Positions 1 through 18,351 of a DNA stretch of 64,000 bases are shown here, in pieces. Where the stretch lies: the NCBI GenBank assembly GCA_027625915.1, contig JANTQA010000021.1, positions 124,001 through 188,000 of the forward strand. The letters run 5' to 3'. Below the pieces are notes generated by a model. The model searched no databases, had not been told where the DNA came from, and saw nothing but the letters and a program-made list of their open reading frames with translations. Position numbers and translations under genes: made by a program. How positions within the stretch are numbered: position 1 is the first letter of the stretch; every line of letters starts with the position of its first letter. Origin of the DNA: Anaeramoeba flamelloides (Eukaryota > Metamonada > Anaeramoebidae).

Positions 1-843
1 ATCTTGGAAGGTTCTTATAAAAAAAATTGATTTGTATGTTGTTGATGGAAATTTTTTATTAGGCTTGGTATTATTTCATGCTTTAAAAAAAAATTTTTTT
101 TATTTTGTTATTTGATTAAAAAGTAAATAAAAATTTTCTTTTAAATCATAAGACTCAAAATTATTTCTTAAATAATAGACTTGCCAATTAGTCTTACACT
201 CTTCAATTCAGATTTCGTGAAAAAAAAAAATAAATTACCAAAAAAAGCTACTGTAGTCAAAATAAAGCGTGCAAAAAAATTTAATGCGTGTTTCAAAATA
301 AAAAGCGTATTTTTTTGTTATAGTTGACCTATACATTAATTAATCAAAGAAACCAATAATAAACCCGAAAAAAATATGGCGCTGCTTTCTTAAACTTCTA
401 TTATTTAAAAAGAAATTCTAAAAATAAAGGATCAAATTGGAAAATTTATCTTAAAAAATAGAGTAAATTTTTAAGAAAATTTTAATCATCAAAAAACAAA
501 AAATTTCAAAAAAATTGTGATACTAATGAAAAATTTTCAACTATTTGCATGAATAATTTAAATTTTACTGAAAATAACCAGACATTTACTTTCAAAATTG
601 ATTTGTACTTAGGTATATTGTTTAGTAATAGATTGGACGTTGCCTTGGTATAAGAATAAAAAAAAAGCAGGGATAATATTTTGAAACACGGATTATAGTG
701 GTTTTGTACGCATTATTTTGATCACTGTATTTTGAATCACTATTAAAATCCATCCGAATTTTAAGATTGATCTAATAAAAACCAATTTAACATAGCTGTG
801 TACAAAATAAGATAATCTTTTCTTGTTTCAGGGATTCTAAACA
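1..843. mobile_element. TTAA-flanked inverted-repeat element (family F5), interrupted by an F1 element
   Basis: Bases 1-250 and 728-843 align together with the right half of the F5 copies at 16293-16851 and 39927-40438. Shared landmarks are CTTACACTCTTCAATT near 191 and a GATAATCTTTT...GGGATTCTAAAC end before TTAA at 844-847. The two parts are separated by a 477-bp element (251-727) flanked by TA, so the F5 copy was already there when F1 inserted. The left end lies outside the window. No coding capacity is seen. Confidence 0.6.
251..727. mobile_element. Tc1/mariner-like non-autonomous element (family F1), 477 bp
   Basis: The left end reads CTGTAGTCAAAATAAAGCG and the inverted right end reads CAGTGATCAAAATAATGCG. 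The inverted repeats run about 52 bp and include GTGTTTCAAAATA. TA flanks both sides (249-250 and 728-729). There is no transposase frame inside. A TA target and CAGT-type ends are typical of Tc1/mariner elements; the family name is inferred from these ends alone. Sister copies lie at 42777-43233 and 63352-63757, with an eroded one near 27311. Confidence 0.75.
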
Positions 844-989
844 TTAAAATTGAAATACTAGTAAATCAATAAATAATTAATTTGGAAATTATAGGAATGA
901 AATTTATGCTTTCAAGGTGGCTGAACTCTGAGAACTATTTATAATTAAATATTTCCAAAAATACTAAAATTTATTAATTTATACAACTA

Positions 990-1463
990 CAGTGGTGTAA
1001 CTAACCCGTTTTTTTATTTTAACCCATTACTAAAATTTAACTAATGCAAAAAATATTGGCTGACTCTACTAATAAAATAAAGAAAGTAATGGGGTGAAAA
1101 CAGTATACAAACAAGAAATAGGGTTCTTTAAATAAATTTTAAAAAAGAATTATGAAGATACTGGAAGATTAAAATGGTTATTTTTTGACAAAAAAATGTA
1201 CAAAATTTCATTTTTTGAATTTTTATCAAAAAATCATTTAATCTCACAAATTTTGTAAATATGATGAAATTTTTGAAACAAAAGCATTTAATATATTGAG
1301 TTATTTCGGTTAATCAAAGATCTAACCTCTAAAGTAAATTTGGTTCTGAAACAAGAATATATTAGTGATTTCTGGTCTTCCAATAGCCAAGTCTGAAAAA
1401 AAAACATGAGTTAAATTTTAGTAATGAGTTAAAGGTTGTCTGAACGGGTTATTTCCACCACTG
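990..1463. mobile_element. Tc1/mariner-like non-autonomous element (family F2), 474 bp
   Basis: Terminal inverted repeats of about 58 bp: left CAGTGGTGTAACTAACCCG, inverted right CAGTGGTGGAAATAACCCG. Both then share CATTACTAAAATTTAACT. TA flanks both sides (988-989 and 1464-1465). The interior is AT-rich and non-coding. The element at 43298-43799 has related ends. Confidence 0.85.
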
Positions 1464-2229
1464 TATGTGGTTTTTTTTCTTCTCTCAAATTTTTTTTCGG
1501 ATAGTGACATTTCAAATGATTTAAAGTCAGATCAATTTTTTAATACATTTTTTTTTTTCTTAATCTTTTTTTTTGAAATAACAGTCAGTTTTATCGCTCA
1601 GGTATTTTACTGGACTTCATTTTTATTAATCAATTTTCTTCTTCTATTTTCGTCAATGAACAAAAAAAAAAAAAAAAAAGTCAAAAGAAAAATAGTTCAT
1701 AAAAAAATATAATCTTTACATTTGGCACTTTCATCTCAAAAATGAGAAAAGAAAATGTATTTCCAAACAATAGAATTAAAATATTCAATTTTTTATCCAG
1801 TTCTACATTTCTAAAATTTCACACTTCTACGAACGGACTAAATAAATACCCATATGTCTTGAAAAAGAAATCAGAATATGATACATTTTAAAAAAGAAAA
1901 AGAAAATGCAAAAAATGTGATTATTGTACCCAATATTATGAAAATATACATCACTCTATTTGGTATTGTGAAAGATATAAATTTATCAGAATCAAATGGA
2001 AAAAAAATTAACAAAAATTTTATGTAAAAACTTATATAAAAATGTTATCCTTAGGAAAAATACTCAAAAACTCTGTAATCTGGCTATTCTAAATTACGAA
2101 ATTTATTTTTCTTGTCGATAATTTTTCCTTAAAGTTCTTATGGTTAGAAAACTTTTGGTAATAAAGAAAAAATTGAAAATAAAAAATTAAAAATAAAAAA
2201 TTCCTAAAATAGTTTAAAACAATATACAA

Positions 2230-2530
2230 ATCCCCGTACCTAGTGCCCAACTATTCAGAGTCATGGAATACCAATTTATTAATCCTAGTTTGTAGAATAT
2301 TATTTATTGCTGATAATATTTCTATCGGGTTTTTACTCCTCCTGTTTCAGGAAATGGATATTTTTTAATTTGATCATGTAAATGAGATAATATTTTTTTT
2401 ACTTTAATATTTTAATTATTTTTCTTCTTCTTTTTTTTATTTAGTAAATTTTCGTTGATTACCCCTTTCTCACAATAAATAAATAAATAAATATTCAATT
2501 GTTTTAATAATTGATAACAAGATGTTTACA
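2230..2530 (+). repeat. Fragment of dispersed repeat family F7
   Basis: Aligns with 48330-48690 in the same orientation. Shared blocks include GGAATACCAA, TCTATCGGGTTTTT, CTCCTCCTGT and TTTTAATTATTTTTCTTCTT. The middle of the longer copy is missing here. Non-coding. Confidence 0.55.
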
Positions 2531-3869
2531 AAATTCCAGACAAAGTTCGGTATCACAAACGAAAAGCTGTATAAAAAATCAAATGTTTCATTAACAAAAC
2601 ATTTGGAATTATTGAGAAGAAATAGAATTTCAAGATCGAATTAAAGTTAATAAAAAAGGAAATAGAATAGTTATTTTCATTTTTTTTTTTTTTTTTACTT
2701 TTTTTTTTTTTCATATAATTAGAGATAACCTGGGAATATATTAAATAAAAATAAAAAAAAAATTAGAAATATTATTGTATTTGTAAAAATAGTCTATTTC
2801 TCCTATTTGAAGCCGAAAGAATGGTAATCTTAAAAATAATGTAGAATTTCATTTTACATGATAATTAACGTTTATTTTATTATTTCACATATTGCAATTT
2901 TTGATTAATTATTTCTATTAATATGTATGTAATGTCAAATTTGTAAAGTTTCATTTTTTTAATTATATTTGAGAATAAAATTTTTATGGGGGCTATAAAA
3001 CTTTAGTTCAAAAAATTAAACCAGTTGATATTTTAGATTTTTATGAATCACTTCTAATTTTTGTATTATCAAAATGTTTTTATTTTTTTTGTTTAATATA
3101 GATTTTATTTTAACTCCCCCAATAAAAAATATGTTGAATCTTATATTGATTCATATTGTTATTTTCAACTATGTCGATTTTTAATCATGAATTTAATTGT
3201 AAAAATCGATATAATAAACATTTTTTGAAATTTAATCAATAAAAATAGATACAAGTTTTAAATGGGATGTCTGATTTAGATGTTTCACAATAATTCAGAA
3301 AGTTAAGTTGAAATAACTCTTATATTTGTAATCTAACAAAACAAATTGTAAAAAATATAATTTTTTTTTACTTTTTAATTTGATAGATAAAAGAAAAATA
3401 TATGGAAATGGAAGACTAAAAAAATATTTTATCATTGAGGTGATTCCTTTAAGTATTTCAGAAATTTAAAAAACCTACTATTTCTGTTTTAATATGCGAT
3501 TTAAACGGAATAAAAGTGAAGAAAATTAAAAATATCAGGCCTATAAAGTTTATCCATAACCCCTATTGTTATTATTCATAGTAATATATAATTTTATAAA
3601 GGGGGAATATTCTATAATTTCACTCAAAATAAACATATTATTGATGAAATTACCTATCTATTTTATAACCTATTGATAAAACCAAATAATAATTTTTTAA
3701 TCTAATGATTAATTTTAATTTATTGTCTGGTAATTGTCATTTTTTTATAATTAAAAATTTTTTTGCAAGTTTTCTTGTTTATCAAAAAAAAAATGTTTTT
3801 TTACATAATAATTGAAGATATAACATTTTCATGTCAAAAGAGTAAGTTTTTTATCAGCGGATTATATAT

Positions 3870-4350
3870 TTTTAAAGGGTTTGAACGAATATTAGAAGAA
3901 AATATATAATTTCGGATATTGCAAAATTGAAATCATTTTTTTTAATTTGCTCTTTTTTTTTTTTTTTAATTTTTTTTGAAACTAATTGGTTTACAAATTT
4001 GTTTTTTATTACAAGACCGATAGTCATTTGGTATAAACTTGTTATTATATTACCGGAACGGTGAAAATGATTGTAGAGAAATCCTGTTTATATCTATTGG
4101 ATTTTTATTTGAACTTTAATTAGAGATTAAAATGAACATTGTTTTTTTTTTTAACAATTCCACCAAAATATTGGGTTTTCAATTTTTAAGAAAATATATT
4201 GATTTATTAGTTTTATTCCATCAGGATATCAAGTATTCTCTTATTTGTATTATTCTAAAATTTTCTTTTTTTTTATTAAAAGGTACATTATCAACAATAA
4301 TTGATATTTGAAAAAACTTTTGGGAATCTATGGCTAATACAACATTTTAT
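3870..4350 (+). repeat. Dispersed ~500-bp repeat (family F6), copy 1
   Basis: Begins TTTAAAGGGTTTGAACGAAT and ends near AATTGATATTTGAAAAA. It aligns along its length with the copies at 23590, 40440, 49775 and 61033, all in the same orientation. Landmarks in order are a T-rich stretch, CTTGTTATT..TATT, GAAAATGATT..AGAAAAAATC, and ATCAA..ATTCTC. No open frame or terminal inverted repeat was seen, so the class is unknown. Confidence 0.6.
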
Positions 4351-5992
4351 ATCTTAAATTCACTACTTCTTGCTTTTTTTTTTTTTTTTTATTTTTGATA
4401 ATTACTCCTTTTTTTGTAATGAATAAATAAAAAATCAAAATTTGTTACATATTCAAGGATTATAAATTTTTAAGAATATGATTTCTTCGAAGAATGTTAG
4501 TTTGAAATTGATCACACTTTTAAATTTTAGTTCTTCCTATTTCTATATTTCTTTAATTAGAAATAATAAACTGATTTTAACTTATTAAATTGGGTGCTTT
4601 ATACATTTCGATATAAATAATACAAAAATATAACTATCTAATATATAAAAAACGTTATTTACTCAAGAATTATTATTAGAAATTCATCATGTTTTTCATT
4701 TATTTTTTTTTTTTTGTAAAGATTTTTATATTTTTTTTCCGAAATAATAAAAATACTTTAATCATTTAACTGAAGAACTTTACACATTCCTATACAAATT
4801 ATTCAAAAAGAAAACTATTAAAAAGAAAAAAAAACTGAATTCAGATTTGATAAAATTTTTTAACAAAAAGATGATCCATTTTTTCAAAGATCAAGGATAT
4901 TTTGTTTTGTGCAGAAATTTTTCATTACAATTTTACATTTAAATGGGTTTTGATTATTTTTTTTGTTTTGTGGGTATTGTAATTTATAAAAAATTATTAA
5001 AATTTCAATTAGCGATTATTTCTTATTTGAAAATTTCTTCTTGAATGTTTTAAATTGATTTTTGATTAAAAAATTGAATTTTGGTGTGTTAAAAATTATG
5101 AAATGTTGATTGTAGTTTTCTCTGGTTCAAATATAGGACAATTCTCTATTTTTTTTTTAAATTAAAAATTAAATTAAAGAAACAACAAATATATATTTCT
5201 TCAAAGATATAAAATAAGAATTAAATTTATTAATTTACTATATTTTGAATTTATTTATCCTTTTAGACAATAATTAATATCAAATTTATTTTCAATTTGA
5301 TATTTTGTCATTTTCATTAACTTGAGTAATTGAAAAGTTATATATCATTGTTTTCGTTTGTTATCACAGATTAAAATTCTCCTCTTAACTTCAATCGAAG
5401 GGCCAAAGTGGTTACATTTATTAAATAACAAACAATATTATTTTGATTTTCCTTCTATATTTTTTTTTTTTTTTTTTGTTAGGAAAATAATAATAAACAT
5501 TTATTATTATTAATTGTTGTTTAATTTAAACGAATATCAAGAATAACACCCTATAAGAATCAATACATTGTAGTTGTAATTGATTCTAGGTTCGAATAAT
5601 TAAGTGGATTATTTCCAAGTCCTAAGTTATCTAGATATATATTATTTATTTATTTTCAAATATTGTCCCTAGTAGATTTTTAAATCTAAAAAGGCATCGC
5701 AAAATTTAAGAAGAAATTTATAAACCATACAAAAAATATACCAACAGTATTGATGTAAAAAAGTTAAATTTAAAATTTTAAGAACTCAAATAAATAACAA
5801 AGTTTACATCAATTTTGAAATATTTATTAAACAATTAGTGGTATTTTGTTGGTTGTTTTTCTTGAAATCAAGAGATCTATTGTAAATCAAGAAAATTAAT
5901 GAATCAAATCAATTCCTCTTTTTTTATTCAAAACACTCAAAAAAAAGAGTGTAAATTTATTAGAATCAAGTGATGGTTTAAAAATTGTAAAT
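4351..5992. other. Gene-free AT-rich stretch
   Basis: Holds long A and T runs and short frames only. No repeat copy or conserved motif recognised. It is the downstream flank of the A34.5-like gene. Confidence 0.5.
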
Positions 5993-6850
5993 TTATTTAT
6001 TTGAGTTTTTTCTTGATTTTTTCTTTTTCCTTTTCTCTTTTTTTGACCTTTGTTCGTTTTTTTTTTTTCTTTCAGCACTTATTCTTTTTCTTTCTTTTTG
6101 GTTTTTATTATTTTCAAAAACTGAGCTTTGTTTTGACAACTTGCCTTTTTTTTTTTTCTTCTTACTCTTTTTTTTCTTATTTAAATCTTCCGTTTTGGAT
6201 CCTTTGATAGGAGGTGGTGGCAATTTAATTTCTCTTTTAATCTCGAATTGTCGTTGAATTCCATTAACTATTTTAAATTCTTTTCTTTCAAGATCTGGAA
6301 GCATTAATACAATTTGTTCAAGTTCTTCTTTTGAGAGTTGTGTTGTATTAACGATTTTGAAATGGTTTTCTTCTTCATTCTTCTCATTTTCTTTTTCTTT
6401 TTCTTGCTCTTTTTCTTGTTTGTGTTCTCCTCCAATTAGGAAATTATTTTTATCTTGATTTTGTTCTTTGGTTTGGAGTTGTGTTTCATGACTTTCTAAA
6501 TTAATCACTTTTTGATCAAGAGACAAAATGTCAAACTAAATTACAGCAAATGGTGAGGTAGGGGTTTTTGGAATGGTGTTTATAATAAAATAAAGTTTGT
6601 AATAATTTTAAGAAAACATTTGTTTTAGAAGTGAAGGATCGATCAAAGATCGAAGGGTTAAATTACTTACAGATTTTGGTACTCGAAACAAAAACAATTC
6701 TGTGTTCGGATCAGTTGCAACTGAGTAATCTAATGATGCGTTATTCAAATTTTTATTTTGAAGTGTTTCAAAGTCAAGTGGCTCATACCCCTTTAAGCTT
6801 TTTGGTTGTGGTATTTCAATTTCATTTTCATTTTCAATTGGAATTGACAT
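5993..6850 (-). CDS. Putative RNA polymerase I subunit A34.5/PAF49-like protein (two exons)
   Basis: Exon 1 is 6850-6671 and exon 2 is 6535-5993. The 135-bp intron (6670-6536) starts GTAAGT and ends TTTAG. Splicing keeps frame and gives 240 aa. The join reads ELFLFRVPKS-FDILSLDQKV, like the 'LWLIR-P..FD...L' opening strand of A34.5/PAF49. Around residues 145-165 RQFEIKREIKLPPPPIKG resembles the '..RQF.....PPP' segment after that family's dimerisation domain. The rest is a very Lys-rich tail, also usual for A34.5. In yeast and mammals this subunit pairs with A49 in Pol I. It is a fast-evolving family, so the name rests on short motifs; a generic basic nucleolar protein is the alternative. Reading through the donor gives a stop 20 codons later. 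ACACTCACAA lies just upstream of the ATG. Confidence 0.5.
6536..6670 (-). other. Intron of the A34.5-like gene
   Basis: 135 bp, donor GTAAGT, acceptor TTTAG. Exon 1 is exactly 60 codons, so the intron is phase 0 and the frame continues into exon 2. Confidence 0.6.
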
Positions 6851-9622
6851 ATTTGTGAGTGTAAAAAATTTGATTTGAAGTTGGCTTGGTATTTTTTAAT
6901 AGCTATTTTGAGTGGGCAAAGAAATTAAAAAAAATAAAAATGAAATAAAAACATTTTAAGGTTGATTGTTCTACCAAAAATATTGAGTATTTTATAAACT
7001 TGTAATCAAGATACAAACGTTCGGGGATTTTTTATGTCTCTTAATAAATAATTAAACGAATAAAGTAATTGTAAAAAAGTTGTTCAGAAGCAGTTATCAA
7101 AATAATGGTTATCAAAATTATCTTTGAAAAAGTTAACAAACTCCAATGTGTATATTTTTAGGTCAATTCCTAACCATCATTAAAGACTTTTTTTTGTGAT
7201 ATTTTTTTGAAAATCACTTAAATGTCTCACCGATCTACACAAATGAATAAATATGGATTCTTTGATATTTTGATCATACATAATTTTGGAATTTATTGGC
7301 ATTGTTTATTACCTTTGTAAATTCTAATAAATTTTATTAATATTTTATCAAAGTTCAAATGCTTTTTGATCTTTCAATATATGTTATTCAATCTTTTCAC
7401 AATTATTCTATTTTTTAATTTTTATCAATTTTAATCAAGAAAAATGTAATTTTTTTGATTTTAAATTGGTAGATTGCTGAGAATAGCAGAAATCAATTTT
7501 TTTTCCGAAAAGTAAAGAATAATAATAATATTTTAAAACTTAACAAATCAAATAAAAATATTTTATCTAAAATTTATTACGGTCAAAGGAGAAAAATACT
7601 TTTTCCAAATATCAATTATTTTTTATAATAGACCTTTCGAGAACAAATAAAAAATGTGTAGAAAAATATACATCAAAAAATAGTTGGTATATATATATAT
7701 GAAATAAAATAATAAATAAATAAATTTTCTTGAAAATTGAAAAACTACAAATGCTTAGTGTTTCTATTAAGACAAAAAACAATACTCATGCTCATTTTGA
7801 TCCTCCTATTGAAGTTCTTAATAAAATTCACAATAGAAATCAATATAATTTCTCTACAATCTTTTCCAGGGTTCCCATAATTTTAAAATAATATGTTTTT
7901 GACCAGTAACTATTGATCTTGTAAAAAAAAAAATTTGTAAAATTAATTCGTTTCTAAAAAAAAAATCGAAAAAAAAAAAAAAAAATGTAGTAAAATGATC
8001 TATATTTTGAAAATTTCCAAAATTACTTTTTTTTCTAATATCAATACAAACTGTTTAAACACAGGAAACCCTAGATGCTAAAAAATTTTCAGTTCAATCT
8101 ATAGCCTATTCGTGGGTGAGATTATTCTTCAGAGGGTAGGATATTTTTTACAAAATAAAAATCAGAAAAATTTTTAAATAAACAAAAGAAAAAGAGAAAG
8201 AAAAGAGGCTTTTAAAAAACAGTAAAAAGTAAAAACTAATTGAAAAGTTGTATTATGTATAACGAGTATCGGGGGAGGGGGGATGTACTCATTTTTCAAA
8301 TTATATTTAATTTTCTAACTCGCCGCCAGACTACCAACGGTTTGTGTACTACCAGACTTACTAGAAATTCAAATAAGCGAAAGACAGCATTATCTAAGAA
8401 AAACTTGCATTACAAGTTCCTGTCAATTATATATAACAAGAAGTCAAATAAACACTTACAATGTTTCTTTTCCAATAGTTTATCAGCTAAATTCAAACTA
8501 GATATTTTTTTTATTTTTGTTCTTCTTTACTTTTTACTAAAAAGGAATTAAAAAAAAAAAATTAAAAATAAAATCTCTATTCGTTACAAAAAAAAAGGAA
8601 AACTTAAAAAAGAATTAATTAGAAAAATTATCAAAAAATCAAATTTTAAAGCTACTAATCTACATATCAAGACAAAGGTTCACAAGATATTTTTCAACTT
8701 TAATCTCTTTAGATTGATTGTTCACACTTTAAATATATTAAAAATAGATTTTTTTCTGAAATTCTTTGTTTTTTTTTGAGAAAAGAAGGAATTGTCATTA
8801 TAGAGATCAATTTAATTTGCTATTTTACCGATCAGTTTTGTAATCGACATTAGAACAATGGTAAACTAATGTGATTTGGATTCAATAATGAAATACTTTA
8901 GTTTCTTAGACTTCTCTTTTGTAGAAACCATTTCCTTAACTTGTATACTGTTAAATTTATTTATCATTAATGGCATTTAAAAAAAAGAAATTTTTTAAAA
9001 ATCGTGAAAATTGATACAAGTTATCTGAACAATTGTTTTTCTATGAAACAATTAAAATATAAAAATGATTATAATAAGTTGTTAAAGACAAAAATATCAG
9101 AAAAATGGAGACACTTTGTGACCGCGTCTTTAGACAAATTGCTTCAATAATAATCAAATAAATAAGTATAAAAAAAAAACAATAATCCCAAAAAAAAATT
9201 TTTTTTTAAAGTATATAAAAATTTATTTGATTGTTTTTAATTTAATTTTCGTATTCGGATAATACACAAATAAACAAAAATAATAAATATTAATAATAAA
9301 TGAAAATGTAATTTAAAGTATTAAATAATTAAGAATATGTAAAAAAAAAAATATCAAATTTTTAATTTCTTGATAATTTATTATACATTTTTATTAATGG
9401 TTTATTTTAATAAATTTGATTTAAAACATCATTCCACCTTTTTGGGCACATCATTTTTTTTTAATTTTACTTTTTTAACAAGCATATGATGTTTTTATTA
9501 ATTATAATCAAAGAGAGTAAGGAATTGTTTATTTGTAAATTTTAAAGAATGATATGGATTTATTTAAAACATTTCTTTTTCATTTTTTGAAATGCTGTGT
9601 ACTTTAAATAGTGAAATGGGGT
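6851..9622. other. Gene-free stretch between two minus-strand genes
   Basis: Mostly A/T runs, with a short (TA)n near 7688-7701. An unusually GC-rich patch (about 8255-8400) lies in a 103-codon frame that opens with TTG and matches nothing I recognise. No RNA gene found. Confidence 0.5.
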
Positions 9623-15547
<5,925 letters not shown>

Positions 15548-16292
15548 TTGAGATCTTTGATATTTTTTTCCCCAAGAACCAAGTTATAAAGTCAAAAAAA
15601 TCAAAAAATGAAATAATTGTTAACAGTTCTTTTGGAAATTGATTATGTTTAGATGAAAGGTGATTGCTTTTTTTTGTTTTTTTGTTTACCTTTTCCTCAA
15701 TGGTTTTACAACCGATTTATTTGCTGAAAAAATTATTTATTGGATTATAAAGGTGTATTTTGGTTGATTTATGAAATTGTAAAGTGGCCTTGAGTTTTGG
15801 AATTGATAAAAAGTGTTTATATAAGTTCAATTAAGGGAAAAACATATATGATGCTTTTTTTGGTTTTGTTTGTCTTTGAGAAGGGAAATTTGTAGATTTC
15901 CAGATAAGGAGGTTTTTTAAGTAACCAATAACTTTGACACTCATATTCCAATGATGTTTTCTCAGCAACTAAAACTTCATCTTTTTATTTTGATAAGAAG
16001 GTATTTTTATTCTGAAATTTGCTTCATTTTATACTGATAAATTCAAATACTTGTAATATACTTTTTATTCAATTTCCATTTTGATTACTTTATCAACTCA
16101 ACTTTTCAAACAGTTCTTTTGGAGGAATATTTCAAAGATCAAACACTTTTACAAAGTTACTTATGATTTAAAGCTATAAAATGCTTTCTCCAAATCTAAG
16201 GTTTTAAATTTATAAAAATGGAAATTGAAGTAAAAATTTTCATACATCGATATGAATTTATCAGTATTTATCATTGAATTAAGTGCTCTGAA
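15548..16292. other. Upstream region of the giant-protein gene
   Basis: No gene or repeat recognised. AT-rich, with ATCTCAAATG at the start codon of the minus-strand gene. Confidence 0.45.
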
Positions 16293-16851
16293 GGTTTATA
16301 ATTCCTGAAGAATGAAAAAAGAATCTCTTGTATTAGGTGTGAGGCCCTCTTTGTTTTATTGGGTTTTAGTTGATCGATCTTCGGCTTTGTTATAATTCTA
16401 ATAGTGGTTCCAAAAGGTTGATTGTCTCAATGATTTTTTTTATTCCCCGAAACCTAAATTGAAGATTCAAAGATTAAAAGACTGAAATATGTGAACTAAA
16501 AAAATGTGGATTTCATATGTTCATTGATTGAAATTTTTACTTAGTACTGGTTTTATTTGAAGATTTTGAAACAATTTTATTGTTTTTTAGTTAATTGAGT
16601 AAAAGAGAAATAAAAATTTCAAGAGGCAATATTAAAAATAACATTTTTTTGAGGGAAAACTTTTCCAGTTTTTTGTCTTAGACTCTTCAATTTAGATTTC
16701 GGAAATAAAAAAAATAATTGACAATATCAGCCTTTTGGATCCACCTTTAAAAGTCTTACCAAGTAAAAAATCGATCAACTAAAAACCAAAATAACATTTC
16801 CTCATACCTAATAAAAGAGAATCTTTTTTCATTCTTTAGGGATTGTAAGCC
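16293..16851. mobile_element. TTAA-flanked inverted-repeat element (family F5), 559 bp
   Basis: Left end GGTTTATAATTCC and inverted right end GGCTTACAATCCC. Long inverted arms (about 16293-16478 and 16672-16851) share AATGAAAAAAGA, TCTC, TAGTTGATCGAT and CCAAAAGG. The right flank is TTAA (16852-16855) and the left flank TGAA, a decayed TTAA. There is no coding frame. A TTAA target is characteristic of piggyBac-type transposases; the assignment is inferred from flanks only. Confidence 0.75.
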
Positions 16852-16855
16852 TTAA

Positions 16856-17841
16856 GAGGGTGTCATATTTTAAACAAAAAAATGACAAAAAAAAATTTTT
16901 TTTGAATTCGTTCAAAATTTGATCAAGTCTTCATGAATAAAATGAATAAGATAATTTTTTTTTCAATTATTTTTATTTTTTTGGTTGTAATATTTTTATA
17001 TCGTTTTTTCAAGAATCACACCATATAAACATTAATAAATACTTCCAAAAAAATTCAATAGTATTTTTTCGTGTTTTAATAAATGTTCAAAGTACTCCCG
17101 TCTGTTTTTTTTTCAAAAAAATTTTCTTATTTTTTTCATTTTCAAATTTGAAATTGTGTTCTCTTTTTGATATGGAAACTTTTGATTTTTACTATTTTAG
17201 TATATTTTTTTTTTATAAAAATATAAATATAATTTTAACCACCAACAATTTTTCTAGTGATATACTCAAAATACATATTTTTATATTTTCAGAATAAACA
17301 AAAGAGTTTCTATAATTTATCATTGCATATTTTTCAAATAGAAATGTTTTATCTTTTCCTATTTTTTAAAATCTTTATTTCTCATTCTAATTCTCATCGT
17401 TATTCATAATTCAATGCTATTTTTCAAAAATTTTGACTCGCTTTCAAAATTTTTGAAAGTAATTTTGTAGCCTTTTCCATTATTCTTATCCAAAAAAAAT
17501 ATTTTCAAATTTTTTTTTTGCTTTTTGCTTTTCTTTTTTATTTTTTTTGAAAAATATCTCTTTTTTTATTCCTTTTTCATTTTTTTTTTTCTTTTCTTTT
17601 TGTCATATCCTTTTCCTTCTCTTTTTCTTTCTCTTTTTCTTTTTTTTTTTAAAATTTTTCTTTGTTTTATTTGGTTTCTCTATTTTTTTTTTTGGACAAA
17701 GAACAAGTGGAAAAAAAAAGATCTTCTAAAAGACAAATAATCATTTGAAAATTGAGACTATTTAATTCCTTTAAAAATGAATTTAATTATTATCAAAAAA
17801 TCTTCTTTTTAACTTTTTTTCAGTTTAGGTTTGGTAATTAC
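16856..17841. other. Gene-free stretch downstream of the PheRS gene
   Basis: AT-rich with long T runs (17510-17700) that give only low-complexity Phe-rich frames. Nothing else recognised. Confidence 0.45.
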
Positions 17842-18075
17842 GCATCCATTATACTCATTTCAAAAATTGTGACTCACTTTTTTTTTTTTTTTTTTTTTGG
17901 ATTTATTTTTTTTAAATATTTAAAATATCAGTGTTTTTATAATTTTATTATGATTAAAAATTGAATTATTAATCAGATATTATTATTTTTTCTTGGATAC
18001 TAAAAGATATATATTTTTTTTTCAATTTATTATTTCAGATGAGTCACAATTTTTGAAATGGAGTTTATATTTATG
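17842..18075. mobile_element. Small inverted-repeat element, 234 bp
   Basis: Left end GCATCCATTATACTCATT and inverted right end GCATAAATATAAACTCCATT. Both continue into TTCAAAAATTGTGACTCA, giving inverted repeats of about 36 bp around a T-rich core. No clear target duplication was seen. A partial match to one arm occurs near 57629-57650. Non-coding. Confidence 0.55.
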
Positions 18076-18351
18076 CTTTTTTCTTATTATTAAAGTATAT
18101 TAGATTTAAAATTGACAATACAAAAAAAAAAAAATCAAAAAGAATAAAAAAACATTTAAAAAAAAAAGTTCAAGGATTCAATGATTATTATTTTTCTAAT
18201 TCATAAGTTCAAATTTTAAGAATTAAAAAATTATCAATTTCAAAATTTTTATGAATAGTATTTAAATCTAAGTTAGAATTATATAAAAAAAAAAATAAAT
18301 AAAAAATATTTTATAAAACTAATTCATTTTTTTTAAAAAAGAATAAACAAA

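Noticed and set aside
5585-5620. GGTTCGAATAATT resembling a tRNA B box
   Set aside because: No cloverleaf can be drawn around it; likely chance.
8240-8551. 103-codon frame covering the GC-rich island
   Set aside because: It opens with TTG and has no recognisable motif. The base composition is odd but this does not establish a gene.
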